64,000 bases of DNA from Micavibrio_C sp046294845 (GCA_046294845.1 JBKBNU010000002.1:44506-108505); one strand, 5' to 3'. Positions 9,218-18,861 are shown, counted from the stretch's first letter. The notes: generated by a model not told the origin, from the letters alone. Made by a program: numbers and translations.

Positions 9218-9245
9218 ATTATAGGGTAAAAGACTGAAAAATCAA
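9218..9245 (-). promoter_or_regulatory. Promoter of ssrA
   Basis: On the minus strand TTGATT (9245-9240) and a consensus TATAAT (9223-9218) are separated by 16 nt and lie a few bases before the first tmRNA sequence. Confidence 0.65.
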
Positions 9246-9394
9246 AGCGTTTAACATATTTTTAGAGGTCAACCGGCGTTTTATTGACTCTCTCGGGGCA
9301 ATTTCCTAGTTTGACTGCGGATTGTGGCATGACCGGATGAAGGCCCCTGCCCCCATAAGTGATAGGCACCCCCTAACTTTCGAAAGACACCCGC

Positions 9395-10198
9395 ATGACA
9401 GTTGCCCAACCCTTGCCACCTGCTATACGGATCATGCTGGCACTCATTCGCCACACCCCCCTCAGCCACGGACGTCCCCGCAAAAGCATTCTGAAACTGG
9501 TCAAGAGATACGTTAATTATCCGATTATTACCGACTTCAGGGGCATTCCGTTCATCCTCAATCTCGACAACACGACCGAGGCAAAAGCCCTTTTTGGGCA
9601 TTACAATCTCGAAGAACTGGCTTTCCTTAAAGAGCACACAGCACACGATCATGCCATCTTCATCGATCTGGGGGCCAATGCAGGGTTTTACACACAAAAC
9701 TTTCTGGGTTACGGGCGTAACAGACTGGCGCTGGCCATCGAACCCAATCCGGATATGTGCCAGCGTATCAAGAACAACTATGCATTGTTACGGCAGGAAC
9801 TACCCTATGAAGGCAGCACACTTGCAGTTGTCTGTAATGCCGTGGGTGAAGCATACAAAGATGCTCGGCTGGATGTATCCCACGGTTGGGGAAGCGCAAA
9901 TATCACCGAAAATAAAAAAGACAACACTGTTCCGGTGAAAATGGTCCCCCTGCTGGACATCATTAGCAAGTATGACATTAAAAAAATTGATTTGATGAAA
10001 GTGGATATCGAAGGTTATGAAGACAGAGCCTTGATACCCTTTTTTGAACAGGCCTGTCCCAACCTGTATCCGCGCCACATGATCGTTGAGCATACATCCA
10101 GCGATGAATGGGCGGCGGATCTGTTGGCCGTACTTGACGATAAGGGTTATGTCACTATCCGGAAGACCAGAGGTAATCTGCTCCTGTCACTTAAGTGA
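9395..10198 (+). CDS. FkbM-family methyltransferase
   Basis: 267 residues. The S-adenosylmethionine-binding motif FIDLGANAGFYTQNF begins near residue 88, followed by the acidic strand end AIEPNPDM. The later block KKIDLMKVDIEGYEDRAL is the FkbM signature. Family members O-methylate sugars, lipids or polyketides. The N-terminal 45 residues are unremarkable and no signal is visible. It is a single gene between the ssrA promoter and thyA, with about 130 bp to thyA. The target molecule cannot be told from context. Confidence 0.85.
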   Translation: MTVAQPLPPAIRIMLALIRHTPLSHGRPRKSILKLVKRYVNYPIITDFRGIPFILNLDNTTEAKALFGHYNLEELAFLKEHTAHDHAIFIDLGANAGFYTQNFLGYGRNRLALAIEPNPDMCQRIKNNYALLRQELPYEGSTLAVVCNAVGEAYKDARLDVSHGWGSANITENKKDNTVPVKMVPLLDIISKYDIKKIDLMKVDIEGYEDRALIPFFEQACPNLYPRHMIVEHTSSDEWAADLLAVLDDKGYVTIRKTRGNLLLSLK

Positions 10199-10331
10199 AT
10201 ATGCAAAATATATCGGTCCTTCAGTGATTCTTCCACAAGCCTGAAGCCCTCAAATCACGGTCATGGCTGCAATTCCCACCACTTTCCTGTAGGAAGATAA
10301 GGCTGACAAACCCCCGCCAAAGGAAGACACG

Positions 10332-11126
10332 ATGAAACAGTATCAGGACCTGATGCGCCATGTTCTTGAGAACGGTACAGACAAATCGGACCGTACAGGT
10401 ACAGGGACACGCAGTGTGTTCGGTCACCAGATGCGTTTTGATCTGTCCGAAGGTTTTCCTCTGGTTACCACCAAGAAACTGCACCTGAAATCAATCATCC
10501 ACGAATTGCTATGGTTCCTGAAAGGCGATACCAATATTGCCTATCTATCGGAAAACGGCGTACGCATCTGGGATGAATGGGCAGATGAAAACGGTAATCT
10601 GGGTCCTGTATATGGTCACCAATGGCGCAGCTGGCCTGCCGCCGACGGCCATCACATCGACCAGATTTCAAATCTGATTCACCAGATCAAAACCGATCCG
10701 GATTCACGCCGCCTGATCGTTTCGGCATGGAATGTCGGCGATATCGGCAAGATGGCGCTGGCCCCTTGTCACTGTCTGTTCCAGTTCTACGTTGCCGATG
10801 GCAAGCTCTCATGCCAACTTTACCAACGCAGTGCCGATATCTTTTTGGGTGTACCGTTCAACATTGCTTCCTATGCTTTACTGACCATGATGATTGCACA
10901 AGTATGCTGTCTGAAGCCCGGTGAATTCGTTCACACCTTCGGTGACGCCCATATTTACAGCAATCATTTTGAACAAGCCAAACTGCAACTGACCCGAGAT
11001 CCGTTCCCGCTGCCGGAAATGCACCTGAACCCGCACGTCACGAGCATCTTCGATTTCAAATTCGAGGATTTCGAACTGGTCGGTTATCAGGCTCATCCCC
11101 ATATCAAGGCTGCTGTAGCCGTATAG
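10332..11126 (+). CDS. thyA: Thymidylate synthase
   Basis: 264 residues, the same length as E. coli ThyA. The nucleophilic cysteine is C146 in LAPCHCLFQ, and RRLIVSAWN and the C-terminal HPHIKAAVAV match the phosphate-binding and closing segments. It converts dUMP to dTMP using methylene-tetrahydrofolate, releasing dihydrofolate, which is the substrate of the next gene product (folA, 12 bp downstream). AAGGAAGACACG precedes the ATG. The pair forms a dTMP-cycle operon. Confidence 0.98.
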   Translation: MKQYQDLMRHVLENGTDKSDRTGTGTRSVFGHQMRFDLSEGFPLVTTKKLHLKSIIHELLWFLKGDTNIAYLSENGVRIWDEWADENGNLGPVYGHQWRSWPAADGHHIDQISNLIHQIKTDPDSRRLIVSAWNVGDIGKMALAPCHCLFQFYVADGKLSCQLYQRSADIFLGVPFNIASYALLTMMIAQVCCLKPGEFVHTFGDAHIYSNHFEQAKLQLTRDPFPLPEMHLNPHVTSIFDFKFEDFELVGYQAHPHIKAAVAV

Positions 11127-11138
11127 ACAGACAAGTTC

Positions 11139-11654
11139 ATGACGATCCGCGTTTGCGCTATTGCTGCCATGTCCACCAATTTTGTTATCGGCAAGGATAA
11201 CAAAATGCCGTGGCATATATCGGAAGACTTCAAGCACTTCAAACGGACAACCATGGGCAAACCCCTGATCATGGGACGCAAGACTTTTGAGTCAATTGGA
11301 GGCAAAGCCTTACCGGGCCGTCCCCATGTTGTCGTAAGCCGCACTCCGCATGAACCGATGGAAAACGTTTTGTTTGTCACCAATCTGGAAGATGCGATTG
11401 CCACAGCCAGAAGCATTGCCAGACAACTCGATGTCGATGAAATCTTTATCACTGGTGGCGCGCAAATTTATGCGGCAACGATGCCGGTTGTCGACCGGAT
11501 ATATCTGACAGTCGTGAACCAGAAGTATGAGGGCGATGCCTTCTTCCCCAGAATCAACGCTGAAGAATGGACCGAACAAATCATTGCCTCGGGCGAGGAA
11601 CCTGTTCCCTACATGATTGGTATTTTGGACCGCAAAACATCGGCAATCGCATGA
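11139..11654 (+). CDS. folA: Dihydrofolate reductase
   Basis: 171 residues. The hallmark N-terminal block AIAAMSTNFVIGKDNKMPWHISEDFKHFK includes the Trp near the active site and the acidic Asp. GRKTFESIGGKALPGRPHVVVSR matches the NADPH-binding region and FITGGAQIYAATMP the GG-x-x-IY motif. It regenerates tetrahydrofolate consumed by ThyA. Its last 46 bp overlap the 3' end of the convergent mrp gene, an unusually long tail-to-tail overlap that constrains both C termini. Confidence 0.97.
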   Translation: MTIRVCAIAAMSTNFVIGKDNKMPWHISEDFKHFKRTTMGKPLIMGRKTFESIGGKALPGRPHVVVSRTPHEPMENVLFVTNLEDAIATARSIARQLDVDEIFITGGAQIYAATMPVVDRIYLTVVNQKYEGDAFFPRINAEEWTEQIIASGEEPVPYMIGILDRKTSAIA

Positions 11655-12700
11655 TATGGCGCCGATAACGGCCCCTGCTTGGCGGCAACAGGCATTCCCG
11701 CATCACTTGCCACACGAATATCCATCTGCAGCGGAATTTCACCCAGAAACGGCACACCTATTTTTTCAGCTTCAGCCTTGGCGCCGCCATGCCCGAAGAC
11801 AGGCGTTTCATGACCGCACTGCGGGCAGCAAAAGGTACTCATATTCTCGACCACACCCCACACAGGCACATTGACCTTGCGGAACATTTCAATGCCTTTA
11901 CGCGCATCAATCAAGGCGAGATCTTGCGGCGTGGATACGATCACGGCCCCTGCCAGGGGTACTTTTTGTGCCAAAGTTAATTGAGCATCACCTGTACCGG
12001 GCGGCATATCAACAATCAGAACATCAAGCGGGTTTGCCCGCGTGCCCCACGCCACATCACGCAGCATTTGGTAGAGCGCCGTTTGCACCATTGGTCCGCG
12101 CCATATCATGGGCGCTTCGTTTTCGACCAAAAAACCGATGGACATCAGCTTTAAACCAAAGGCTTCGAGCGGCACCAATTGCTCGTCCTTGTTCTGTACC
12201 GGACGTTTCCCGGTTAACCCTGTCAACCGCGGTACCGAAGGACCATAAATATCGGCATCCAACAACCCCACGGATAAACCTTGCGCCGCAAGTGCCACCG
12301 CCAGATTGATCGCGACTGTTGATTTTCCAACACCGCCTTTACCGGATGCCACCGCAACGATTTTACGGATGGGTAAATCCAGCACAGGATTTTTATTCAT
12401 GCCGTGCGGATCGTGTGATGAGGATGAAGGCGAGGATGCCGCTGCCGGTGGACGCTCGGCCGTCAAAATCGCCTGCACGGATTTAACCCCTGCTACACCT
12501 CTCACGACTTTTTCAGCCTGCTGGCGCATCCCTTCAAGGGCTGTCCCCCTTTGCGGGTCGACTTCAATCATGAAAATGACATGGCCATCATTGACCTGCA
12601 GGCCCGAGACCATGCCAAGCGTCATGATATCCTGTTTCCTGTCGGGGTCCTGGACCTGATAAAGGGCTTTTTCGATATGCTCCGGAGCGATAATGGACAT
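11609..12700 (-). CDS. mrp: Mrp/ApbC-type iron-sulfur cluster carrier ATPase
   Basis: 363 residues. Residues 1-80 are a MIP18/DUF59-type domain, followed by a Ser/Pro linker and a MinD/ParA-like ATPase with deviant Walker A GKGGVGKST near residue 119. The CPQC pair near 300 (TFCCPQCGHETPVFGHGG) is the Fe-S binding dithiol. The protein binds and transfers Fe-S clusters to apo-enzymes in the cytoplasm. It starts 90 bp from the divergent hflK gene and its 3' end overlaps folA. Confidence 0.95.
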   Translation of the reverse strand: MSIIAPEHIEKALYQVQDPDRKQDIMTLGMVSGLQVNDGHVIFMIEVDPQRGTALEGMRQQAEKVVRGVAGVKSVQAILTAERPPAAASSPSSSSHDPHGMNKNPVLDLPIRKIVAVASGKGGVGKSTVAINLAVALAAQGLSVGLLDADIYGPSVPRLTGLTGKRPVQNKDEQLVPLEAFGLKLMSIGFLVENEAPMIWRGPMVQTALYQMLRDVAWGTRANPLDVLIVDMPPGTGDAQLTLAQKVPLAGAVIVSTPQDLALIDARKGIEMFRKVNVPVWGVVENMSTFCCPQCGHETPVFGHGGAKAEAEKIGVPFLGEIPLQMDIRVASDAGMPVAAKQGPLSAPYHAIADVLRSKIPIM

Positions 12701-12790
12701 AATAATAGCGGGTTCTGGTTGTTTTCTGATGGAAAAGAGATATTCTTACAGCACGCTATATTCAAGCTTAATAAAGGACCCGTAATACCC

Positions 12791-13972
12791 ATGTTCAGGC
12801 CCCGCACCGCCAACGTTCATATGAATAATAACCCCAACAATCCATGGGGTCGTCCCTCAGGTGGCGGCCAGAACCCTTGGGGTTCAGGCGGCGGCAATAA
12901 TAATGGTGGCGGCTGGCGTCCGGGCGGATCCGGTGGCGGGTCAGGGGGCGATATGCCTCCCGAACTGGACGAGATGCTGCGCAAGGCGCAAGAAAATCTC
13001 CGTCAGGTGATGCCTTCCGGTTTTCAGGGCCCCCGATTATTCGGTCTATTGCTGGCCGGCGTGACAGCCCTGTGGCTGGCGAGCGGTTTTTATATCATCG
13101 TTCCTGGTGAAAATGGTGTAATCCAGCGTTTTGGCGAATGGAGCAATACCAAAACCACTGAAGGTCTGGGCTATCGTCTGCCCTATCCGATTGAAACGCT
13201 GACCAAGGTCAATGTTTCCGAAATGCGCCGCTTGTCCGTCGGTTTTTCCGAACGGATGGTGATGGGCGGCCCATCCCAGCGCCAGAGCGTGCCGGAAGAA
13301 AGCCTGATGCTGACATCCGATGCCAATATTGTCGATCTTGACATGGTTGTGTTGTGGACGATCAAATCGGCTGAAGATTATCTGTTCCAGATTCGCGATC
13401 CGGAAAGCACCATCAAGAAAGTGGCCGAAAGCGCCATTCGTGAAGTGGTCGGTCAGACATTGATGTTCCCCCTGATTACACAAGAACGTGACAATGTTGC
13501 CAACCGCGCCCGCGATATCATGAGCAAGACACTGGATGAATATAAATCTGGTATCATTATCAATCAGGTCCTGATCCAGCGCGCCGAAGTACACCCCGAT
13601 GTACAAGACGCTTTCCAGGATGTGCAATCGGCCAAGCAGGATGCAATCGAAGTCCAAAACCGTGCCGGTGCCTACCGTGAGGATATTATTCCGAAAGCAC
13701 GCGGGGAAGCCATCCGTCTGAAACAGGAAGCCGAAGCCTATAAACAATCAGTGATTGCCCGCGCACAGGGTGATGCCGATCGCTTTAATTCGATATATCA
13801 GGCTTATCTGACCAACAAGGATGTAACCAAAACCCGTCTTTACATCGAGACCATGGAAGAAGTCATGAAAAACGCCCAGAAGATCATCATGGATGGTGAA
13901 GCCGGAAAATCGGGCGTTGTTCCTTATGTCCCCTTAAATGAATTGAAACCGGCTGCAGGCTCCTCACGCTAA
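12791..13972 (+). CDS. hflK: FtsH modulator HflK
   Basis: About 393 residues from ATG 12791. The frame is open further upstream, but that part overlaps mrp; an alternative ATG is at 12821. The first 60 residues are Gly/Asn/Pro-rich (NNPWGRPSGGG and similar), then one transmembrane helix (LFGLLLAGVTALWLASGFYIIV) and the SPFH/band-7 domain, typical of HflK. With HflC, encoded 33 bp downstream, it forms the large cage around the FtsH protease on the periplasmic side of the inner membrane. AATAAAGGACC lies slightly far upstream as the ribosome binding site. Confidence 0.95.
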   Translation: MFRPRTANVHMNNNPNNPWGRPSGGGQNPWGSGGGNNNGGGWRPGGSGGGSGGDMPPELDEMLRKAQENLRQVMPSGFQGPRLFGLLLAGVTALWLASGFYIIVPGENGVIQRFGEWSNTKTTEGLGYRLPYPIETLTKVNVSEMRRLSVGFSERMVMGGPSQRQSVPEESLMLTSDANIVDLDMVVLWTIKSAEDYLFQIRDPESTIKKVAESAIREVVGQTLMFPLITQERDNVANRARDIMSKTLDEYKSGIIINQVLIQRAEVHPDVQDAFQDVQSAKQDAIEVQNRAGAYREDIIPKARGEAIRLKQEAEAYKQSVIARAQGDADRFNSIYQAYLTNKDVTKTRLYIETMEEVMKNAQKIIMDGEAGKSGVVPYVPLNELKPAAGSSR

Positions 13973-14005
13973 GAACACTCAGAAGATAAGAAAACGAGAT
14001 CCAAA

Positions 14006-14926
14006 ATGAATACAAAATTCAGTATTGCTGTCATCATTCTTGCTTTGGCTGTCGTAGCCCTGAGCCAATCGCTTTTTACCGTTGACGAACGCGAACAGGC
14101 GATTGTTCTTCATCTGGGTGAGCCCAAAGGGGACATCAAAAAACCCGGCCTGCATTTCAAAATTCCGGTCGTACAGGATGTACGCCGCTTTGATAGCCGT
14201 ATTCTGGCGGTTGATCCGCCAGCAGAACAAATGGTTATTTCCTCAAGCCAGCGCCGTACAAACAAAGACGCAGAAGTTGTGGAAGAAGGCCTTGCCAGCG
14301 GTGAACCGATTATCGTTGATACATTCGCCCGTTACCGTATTTCCGATCCGCTGAAATTCATGAAAACCCTGCGCACGGAAAATGCTGCCTATGACCGCAT
14401 TAAAGGCATCACCAATGAGGCCACCCGTGCCGTTCTGGGCCGCAGCACCTTGAAAGACCTGCTGTCCGACACAAGAACATCGATCATGAATGATATCCGT
14501 AGCCGCGTGAACAGCCAGATCGAGCGTGATAATCTGGGTATCGAGATTGTCGATATCCGTATTGTGCGTGCCGATCTGACGCCTGCCCTGCGCCAATCAA
14601 CAGTCAGCCGTATGATTTCCGAACTGAAAGAACGTGCCACAGAGACGCGCGCCAAAGGCGAAGAGCGTGCTTTGGAAATCCGTTCAACAGCCGAAAAGGA
14701 GCGTACCGTTATTCTGGCTGAAGCCCAGAAGGAATCCCAAATTCTGCGTGGTGCCGGCGATAACGAAGCGATCAAGGTCTACGCCGAAGCCATGGGCAAG
14801 GACACATCGTTTTATGAATTCATACGCTCGCTGGAGGCTTACAGGGCATCCATGGCCAATAGCGATACCCGTTTGATCATTACCCCTGATAATGCTTTCT
14901 TCAAGCATTTCCAGAATGGTCAATAA
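14006..14926 (+). CDS. hflC: FtsH modulator HflC
   Basis: 306 residues: an N-terminal membrane anchor (FSIAVIILALAVVALSQSLF) then an SPFH domain starting VDEREQAIVLHLGEPKGDIKKPGLHFKIP in the family style, and a helical region (KERATETRAKGEERALEIRS). Partner of HflK in the FtsH-regulating complex. It is followed after 25 bp by the small DUF2065 gene, which commonly accompanies hflKC in alphaproteobacteria, and then degP, so the region encodes membrane and periplasmic protein quality control. Confidence 0.96.
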   Translation: MNTKFSIAVIILALAVVALSQSLFTVDEREQAIVLHLGEPKGDIKKPGLHFKIPVVQDVRRFDSRILAVDPPAEQMVISSSQRRTNKDAEVVEEGLASGEPIIVDTFARYRISDPLKFMKTLRTENAAYDRIKGITNEATRAVLGRSTLKDLLSDTRTSIMNDIRSRVNSQIERDNLGIEIVDIRIVRADLTPALRQSTVSRMISELKERATETRAKGEERALEIRSTAEKERTVILAEAQKESQILRGAGDNEAIKVYAEAMGKDTSFYEFIRSLEAYRASMANSDTRLIITPDNAFFKHFQNGQ

Positions 14927-14951
14927 GCACCCTCGACAGTAAAGATATAAC

Positions 14952-15149
14952 ATGAGCTTCCTCGATTACCTGCTGGCCTCTTTTGCGCTGGTTCTGGTTA
15001 TCGAGGGGCTGCTTTATGCCCTATTTACAGAGTCAGTTCGTAAAATGATGGCACTGGCCCTGACCTTGCCACCTGAAAAATTGCGTATATTCGGTATGTG
15101 CATGGCCATTATAGGGTTTTTACTTTTATGGATTGTGCCGAAATTGTGA
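14952..15149 (+). CDS. DUF2065 family small membrane protein
   Basis: 65 residues with two hydrophobic helices (YLLASFALVLVIEGLLYALF and MCMAIIGFLLLWIVPKL) joined by a short loop containing KMMALALTLPPEKLRIFG. This is the DUF2065 pattern, found beside hflC in many proteobacteria. The function is unknown; location between hflC and degP suggests a part in membrane protein quality control. Confidence 0.85.
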   Translation: MSFLDYLLASFALVLVIEGLLYALFTESVRKMMALALTLPPEKLRIFGMCMAIIGFLLLWIVPKL

Positions 15150-15267
15150 TTTTTTGACCTAAAAGCCTTCCCGTGATTGACCCGCAAGGGCTCACGCCAT
15201 AAATTCATAGTCCATAAGGCTTCTCCTTATTGGTATTCTGATGACAAGTACAAGATAGGTTTAAGAA

Positions 15268-16761
15268 ATGCGCACAGGACTTACTGGCTTTTGCTTTGCT
15301 TTGACACTGGCCCTTTCCCTTCCCGTCATTCAACCAGCTCAGGCAGAAAATGGCACAGAACCCAAGACCTATGCTTCGGTTCCTGCCAGCTTTGCCGATT
15401 TGTCGGAAAAACTGCTACCAGCTGTCGTGAATATCTCCTCAACGCACAAAGCGCTTGAGCCTCAGGATTTTCCAGATATGCCGCATTTCCCACCAGGCTC
15501 CCCTTTCGAGGACTTCTTCGAAGAGTTTATGAACCGTCGTGGTGATGGCATGCCGATGGACCCACCCGCTTCTCTTGGTTCCGGTTTTATTATTGATGCT
15601 GAAAAAGGTTATATCGTAACCAACAACCACGTGATCAAGGATGCCGATGAAGTCCGCATTACCTTGCATGATGATACATCCATACCGGCAACGATCGTCG
15701 CCCGTGATGAAAAGACCGATCTGGCCCTGCTTGAGGTCAAGACAGAAAAAAAACTGACGGCTGTATCTTTTGGTAAAAGTGACAACTTGCGTGTCGGTGA
15801 CTGGATTCTCGCTATTGGCAATCCGTTTGGTCTGGGCGGTACCGTAACAGCCGGTATTATTTCGGCCCAGCAGCGCGATATCCAATCCGGCCCGTATGAT
15901 GATTTCATCCAGACCGATGCCTCGATCAACCGCGGTAATTCGGGCGGCCCCATGTTTAATCTTGATGGCGAAGTTATCGGGATCAATACGGCAATCTTCT
16001 CGCCATCCGGTGGTTCGGTCGGAATCGGCTTTGCTATTCCTTCCGATCTTGCCAAACCTGTGATTGATCAGTTGATAAAATACGGTCGCACCCGCCGTGG
16101 ATGGCTTGGTGTCCGCATTCAGGCTGTGACAGATGATATTGCCGAAAGTTTTGGCATGAAAGCTTCGCAAGGAGCGCTGGTTGCCAGCATTACCCCGACT
16201 GGGCCAGCCGAAGTAGCAGGCCTGAAAGCCGGTGACATCATCGTCAAGTTCAATGGCAAAGACATCAAGGAAATGCGCGAATTGCCGCGTCTGGTCGCCG
16301 AAACCGAAATCAATACCGAAGCCAAAATCGAATTCTGGCGCGATGGCAAACTGCAAAATGCCAAGATCAAGGTTGGTGAACTGGAGAAAGCCGAAGATGA
16401 AGGTTTGATTGCCGCTGCCAGCGAAGAGGGTGAAGACGATATTGTATCTCCTGATAGCAAAAACATTGAATCGGTAGGCCTGTCACTTTCGGCCATATCG
16501 GCACAAGACCGTGAAGCCTTTAACATCGGCAATGAAATTGAAGGTGTCATCGTCAAGGATGTGACAGCAGGATCGGAAGCTGCGACCAAAGGTCTGGCTG
16601 CGGGTGATGTCATCGTTGAAATCAACCAGCAAGCCGTCACTACACCCGGTGAGGTCAGCGAAGTTATACAAAAGGCAGAAAAATCGGGACGTTCATCCGT
16701 TCTGTTATTGGTTAACCGCGAAAACGATGTCCGCTTTGTAGCCTTGCGCCTGAAAAAATAA
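15268..16761 (+). CDS. degP: Periplasmic serine protease, DegP/HtrA (Do) family
   Basis: 497 residues. A signal peptide (cleaved after about AQA, residue 26) is followed by a trypsin-like domain with H121 (TNNHVIKDADE), D151 (EKTDLALLEV) and S225 (GNSGGP), then two PDZ domains (about 290-370 and 405-495). It degrades and refolds misfolded periplasmic proteins. The stop codon overlaps the ATG of miaA by one base (TAATG). An acidic linker (EEGEDDIVSPD) separates the PDZ domains. Confidence 0.96.
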   Translation: MRTGLTGFCFALTLALSLPVIQPAQAENGTEPKTYASVPASFADLSEKLLPAVVNISSTHKALEPQDFPDMPHFPPGSPFEDFFEEFMNRRGDGMPMDPPASLGSGFIIDAEKGYIVTNNHVIKDADEVRITLHDDTSIPATIVARDEKTDLALLEVKTEKKLTAVSFGKSDNLRVGDWILAIGNPFGLGGTVTAGIISAQQRDIQSGPYDDFIQTDASINRGNSGGPMFNLDGEVIGINTAIFSPSGGSVGIGFAIPSDLAKPVIDQLIKYGRTRRGWLGVRIQAVTDDIAESFGMKASQGALVASITPTGPAEVAGLKAGDIIVKFNGKDIKEMRELPRLVAETEINTEAKIEFWRDGKLQNAKIKVGELEKAEDEGLIAAASEEGEDDIVSPDSKNIESVGLSLSAISAQDREAFNIGNEIEGVIVKDVTAGSEAATKGLAAGDVIVEINQQAVTTPGEVSEVIQKAEKSGRSSVLLLVNRENDVRFVALRLKK

Positions 16762-17666
16762 TGACGGCCATTGTCCATATTCTGGCGGGGCCCACAGCCA
16801 GCGGCAAATCGGCGCTGGCTGTGCAAAAGGCAATTGAAAATGAAGGCGTGATTATAAACGCCGATGCCCTGCAGATTTATGACGAACTTCCCATCCTGAC
16901 GGCACAGCCACCTGCAGAGGATAAAGCCCGCGCCCCACACCGGCTTTATGGTATCCTGCCCTCATCCGACTTATGTTCGGCAACGCAGTGGGTAGATTTG
17001 GCGATTGCCGAAATTGAAAAAGCCTTCGCGGAAGGCCTAACCCCCATCATTGTCGGTGGTACAGGATTTTATATTAAAGCCCTGATGGAAGGCCTTTCGA
17101 TCGTCCCCGAGATTCCCCCAGAAATCAGGCAGGCGCTTAATCAAAAACAGGCTGAAATGGGCAATCCTGCCTTCCATGAAGCTTTTTCACGCCATGATCC
17201 TGTTATGGCGGCCCGTTTGCACCCCAATGATACGCAGCGTCTGATCCGTGCATGGGAAGTATGGGAGGCCACAGGTGAAAGCCTTGCCACTTGGCAATCA
17301 CAGCAACCAAAACCTCCACGGCCCGACTGGCGATTTGATATCACCGTGCTGGAACCGGAACGAACGATACTTTATCAACGCTGCAACCAGCGCTTCCTGA
17401 ATATGATGGAAAGCGGGATTATTGAGGAGGTTGAAAGCCTCTCACAGAAGATCGCCGATGGTCAGGCCCCTGAAAAAGGCGGCATCACACAAGCCTTGGG
17501 ATTCATTCCTTTGCGGTCATGGATGCAAGGTGAAATTTCAAAAGATGACGCGATCATCCAATCGCAAACCGACACCCGCCAATACGCCAAGCGTCAGGTT
17601 ACATGGCTTCGCAACCAGATAAAACCTGCTGATAATATCGTCAATATTACGCGTCTGACCCTTTAG
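16761..17666 (+). CDS. miaA: tRNA dimethylallyltransferase
   Basis: 301 residues. P-loop GPTASGKSALA near residues 8-18, the tRNA/DMAPP-binding segment ADALQIYDELPILTAQP, GGTGFYIKALMEG near 99 and a final DTRQYAKRQVTWLRNQ block. It transfers a dimethylallyl group to A37 of tRNAs that read UNN codons. It is translationally coupled to degP. It ends 2 bp from the end of the convergent lactate dehydrogenase gene. Confidence 0.97.
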   Translation: MTAIVHILAGPTASGKSALAVQKAIENEGVIINADALQIYDELPILTAQPPAEDKARAPHRLYGILPSSDLCSATQWVDLAIAEIEKAFAEGLTPIIVGGTGFYIKALMEGLSIVPEIPPEIRQALNQKQAEMGNPAFHEAFSRHDPVMAARLHPNDTQRLIRAWEVWEATGESLATWQSQQPKPPRPDWRFDITVLEPERTILYQRCNQRFLNMMESGIIEEVESLSQKIADGQAPEKGGITQALGFIPLRSWMQGEISKDDAIIQSQTDTRQYAKRQVTWLRNQIKPADNIVNITRLTL

Positions 17667-17668
17667 TA

Positions 17669-18607
17669 TTATGCCATCTGATCCGTAGCTTCGCGGATGA
17701 TGCAGGCGCTTCTTTGTAATTTTTCTTTTTCTTCTTTATCCAGAAGGGGCATCAAAATGTCGACAACCCCTGTCGCATTCAATATGACCGGCATTGATAA
17801 TGTCACGTTTTCTATGCCTTCAATATTCCGGTGTAACTGGCTGCAGGTCAGGACCGCATTTTCGTTATTGATGATGCCGCTTGCAATCCGCGCCATCCCC
17901 GCCCCGATACCGAAATAGGTTGCGCCTTTGCCTTTGATAATACGGGCTGCAGCCTGTCTTACACCCTTATCAATTTGCTCTGTAACTTCATTGGTAATCG
18001 GACGATCGCGATCGGCAGAAAAAGCCGGCAAGGCCATCGTGCCCACAGTTGCACCCGACCAATAAAGCACTTCAGAATCCCCATGCTCGCCCAAAACATA
18101 GGCATGAACAGAATGACTGGAAACACCCAGATGCTTTGCAAGCAAAGCACGAAAGCGTGCCGTATCCAGAATAGTACCCGAGCCGATCACTCTGTTTTGC
18201 GGGATACCATGATGGGCAGCAATTTGTGTAACCAGATGTGTCATGATATCGACCGGATTGGTCGCAATCAAAAAAATCGCATCCGGCGCATAACGGATAA
18301 TCTCGGGAATCATCAAATTAAAGATGTCGGCATTGCGTTTGAGAAGATCAAGGCGTGTTTCACCGGGCTTTTGATTAACCCCTGCGGCAATCATGACAAC
18401 TCCGCACCCTGTCAGGTCACTGTAAGATCCCGCCTCGACAGGCATCGCGCGGGCAAACGGTGTGGCATGCAGAATATCTTCGGCTTGCGCCACAGCCAGA
18501 TCAGGCAAATGATCCACCAGAATCAGGGATGTTCCCACCCCGCGCAACACACAGGCATTGGCACAGGCACTGCCGACCAAACCTGTTCCGACGACACCAA
18601 TTTTCAT
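17669..18607 (-). CDS. ldh: L-lactate dehydrogenase-type NAD-dependent 2-hydroxyacid dehydrogenase
   Basis: 312 residues of the lactate/malate dehydrogenase family. Rossmann motif GTGLVGSACA at residues 7-16. The substrate-loop segment GVNQKPGETRLDLL has Gln where malate dehydrogenases have Arg, favouring lactate/pyruvate. ATNPVDIMTH, the Arg in LDTARFR and the catalytic His in LGEHGDSE are all present. Cytoplasmic, interconverts pyruvate and L-lactate with NADH. Single gene. Gln in the loop is strong but not absolute proof of specificity. Confidence 0.88.
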   Translation of the reverse strand: MKIGVVGTGLVGSACANACVLRGVGTSLILVDHLPDLAVAQAEDILHATPFARAMPVEAGSYSDLTGCGVVMIAAGVNQKPGETRLDLLKRNADIFNLMIPEIIRYAPDAIFLIATNPVDIMTHLVTQIAAHHGIPQNRVIGSGTILDTARFRALLAKHLGVSSHSVHAYVLGEHGDSEVLYWSGATVGTMALPAFSADRDRPITNEVTEQIDKGVRQAAARIIKGKGATYFGIGAGMARIASGIINNENAVLTCSQLHRNIEGIENVTLSMPVILNATGVVDILMPLLDKEEKEKLQRSACIIREATDQMA

Positions 18608-18861
18608 GAACGATTCCCTTCTTTACCAATTTGCCGTCTTTTTATAGAGCAAAGACAGCCGACAGCAACTTGACTCCTGTCAAGAGTTCAGCAAATGCAA
18701 CACATTGAAAAATAAGAGAAAAGCGCAATAAGCACTCTTGAAGACCCTATCATCTTAAAGAATTGGACGAAAAAGTCCATACCTTGAAATATAATAAGAA
18801 ATAATCTTGCTATTTTATAATATTGTTACGTTTTCTATTGCGTTAGAGCATCTTTATTTCT

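Noticed and set aside
12551..12790. 80-residue N-terminal extension of HflK
   Set aside because: It overlaps the mrp coding region and promoter; HflK proteins start with the Gly/Asn-rich segment seen after 12791.
13046..13747. Minus-strand frame of 233 codons
   Set aside because: Antisense shadow of hflK, rich in Phe/Gln/Asn as expected from reverse-reading a conserved gene.
15439..16356. Minus-strand frame of 305 codons
   Set aside because: Antisense shadow of degP; no start signal and no protein-family features.
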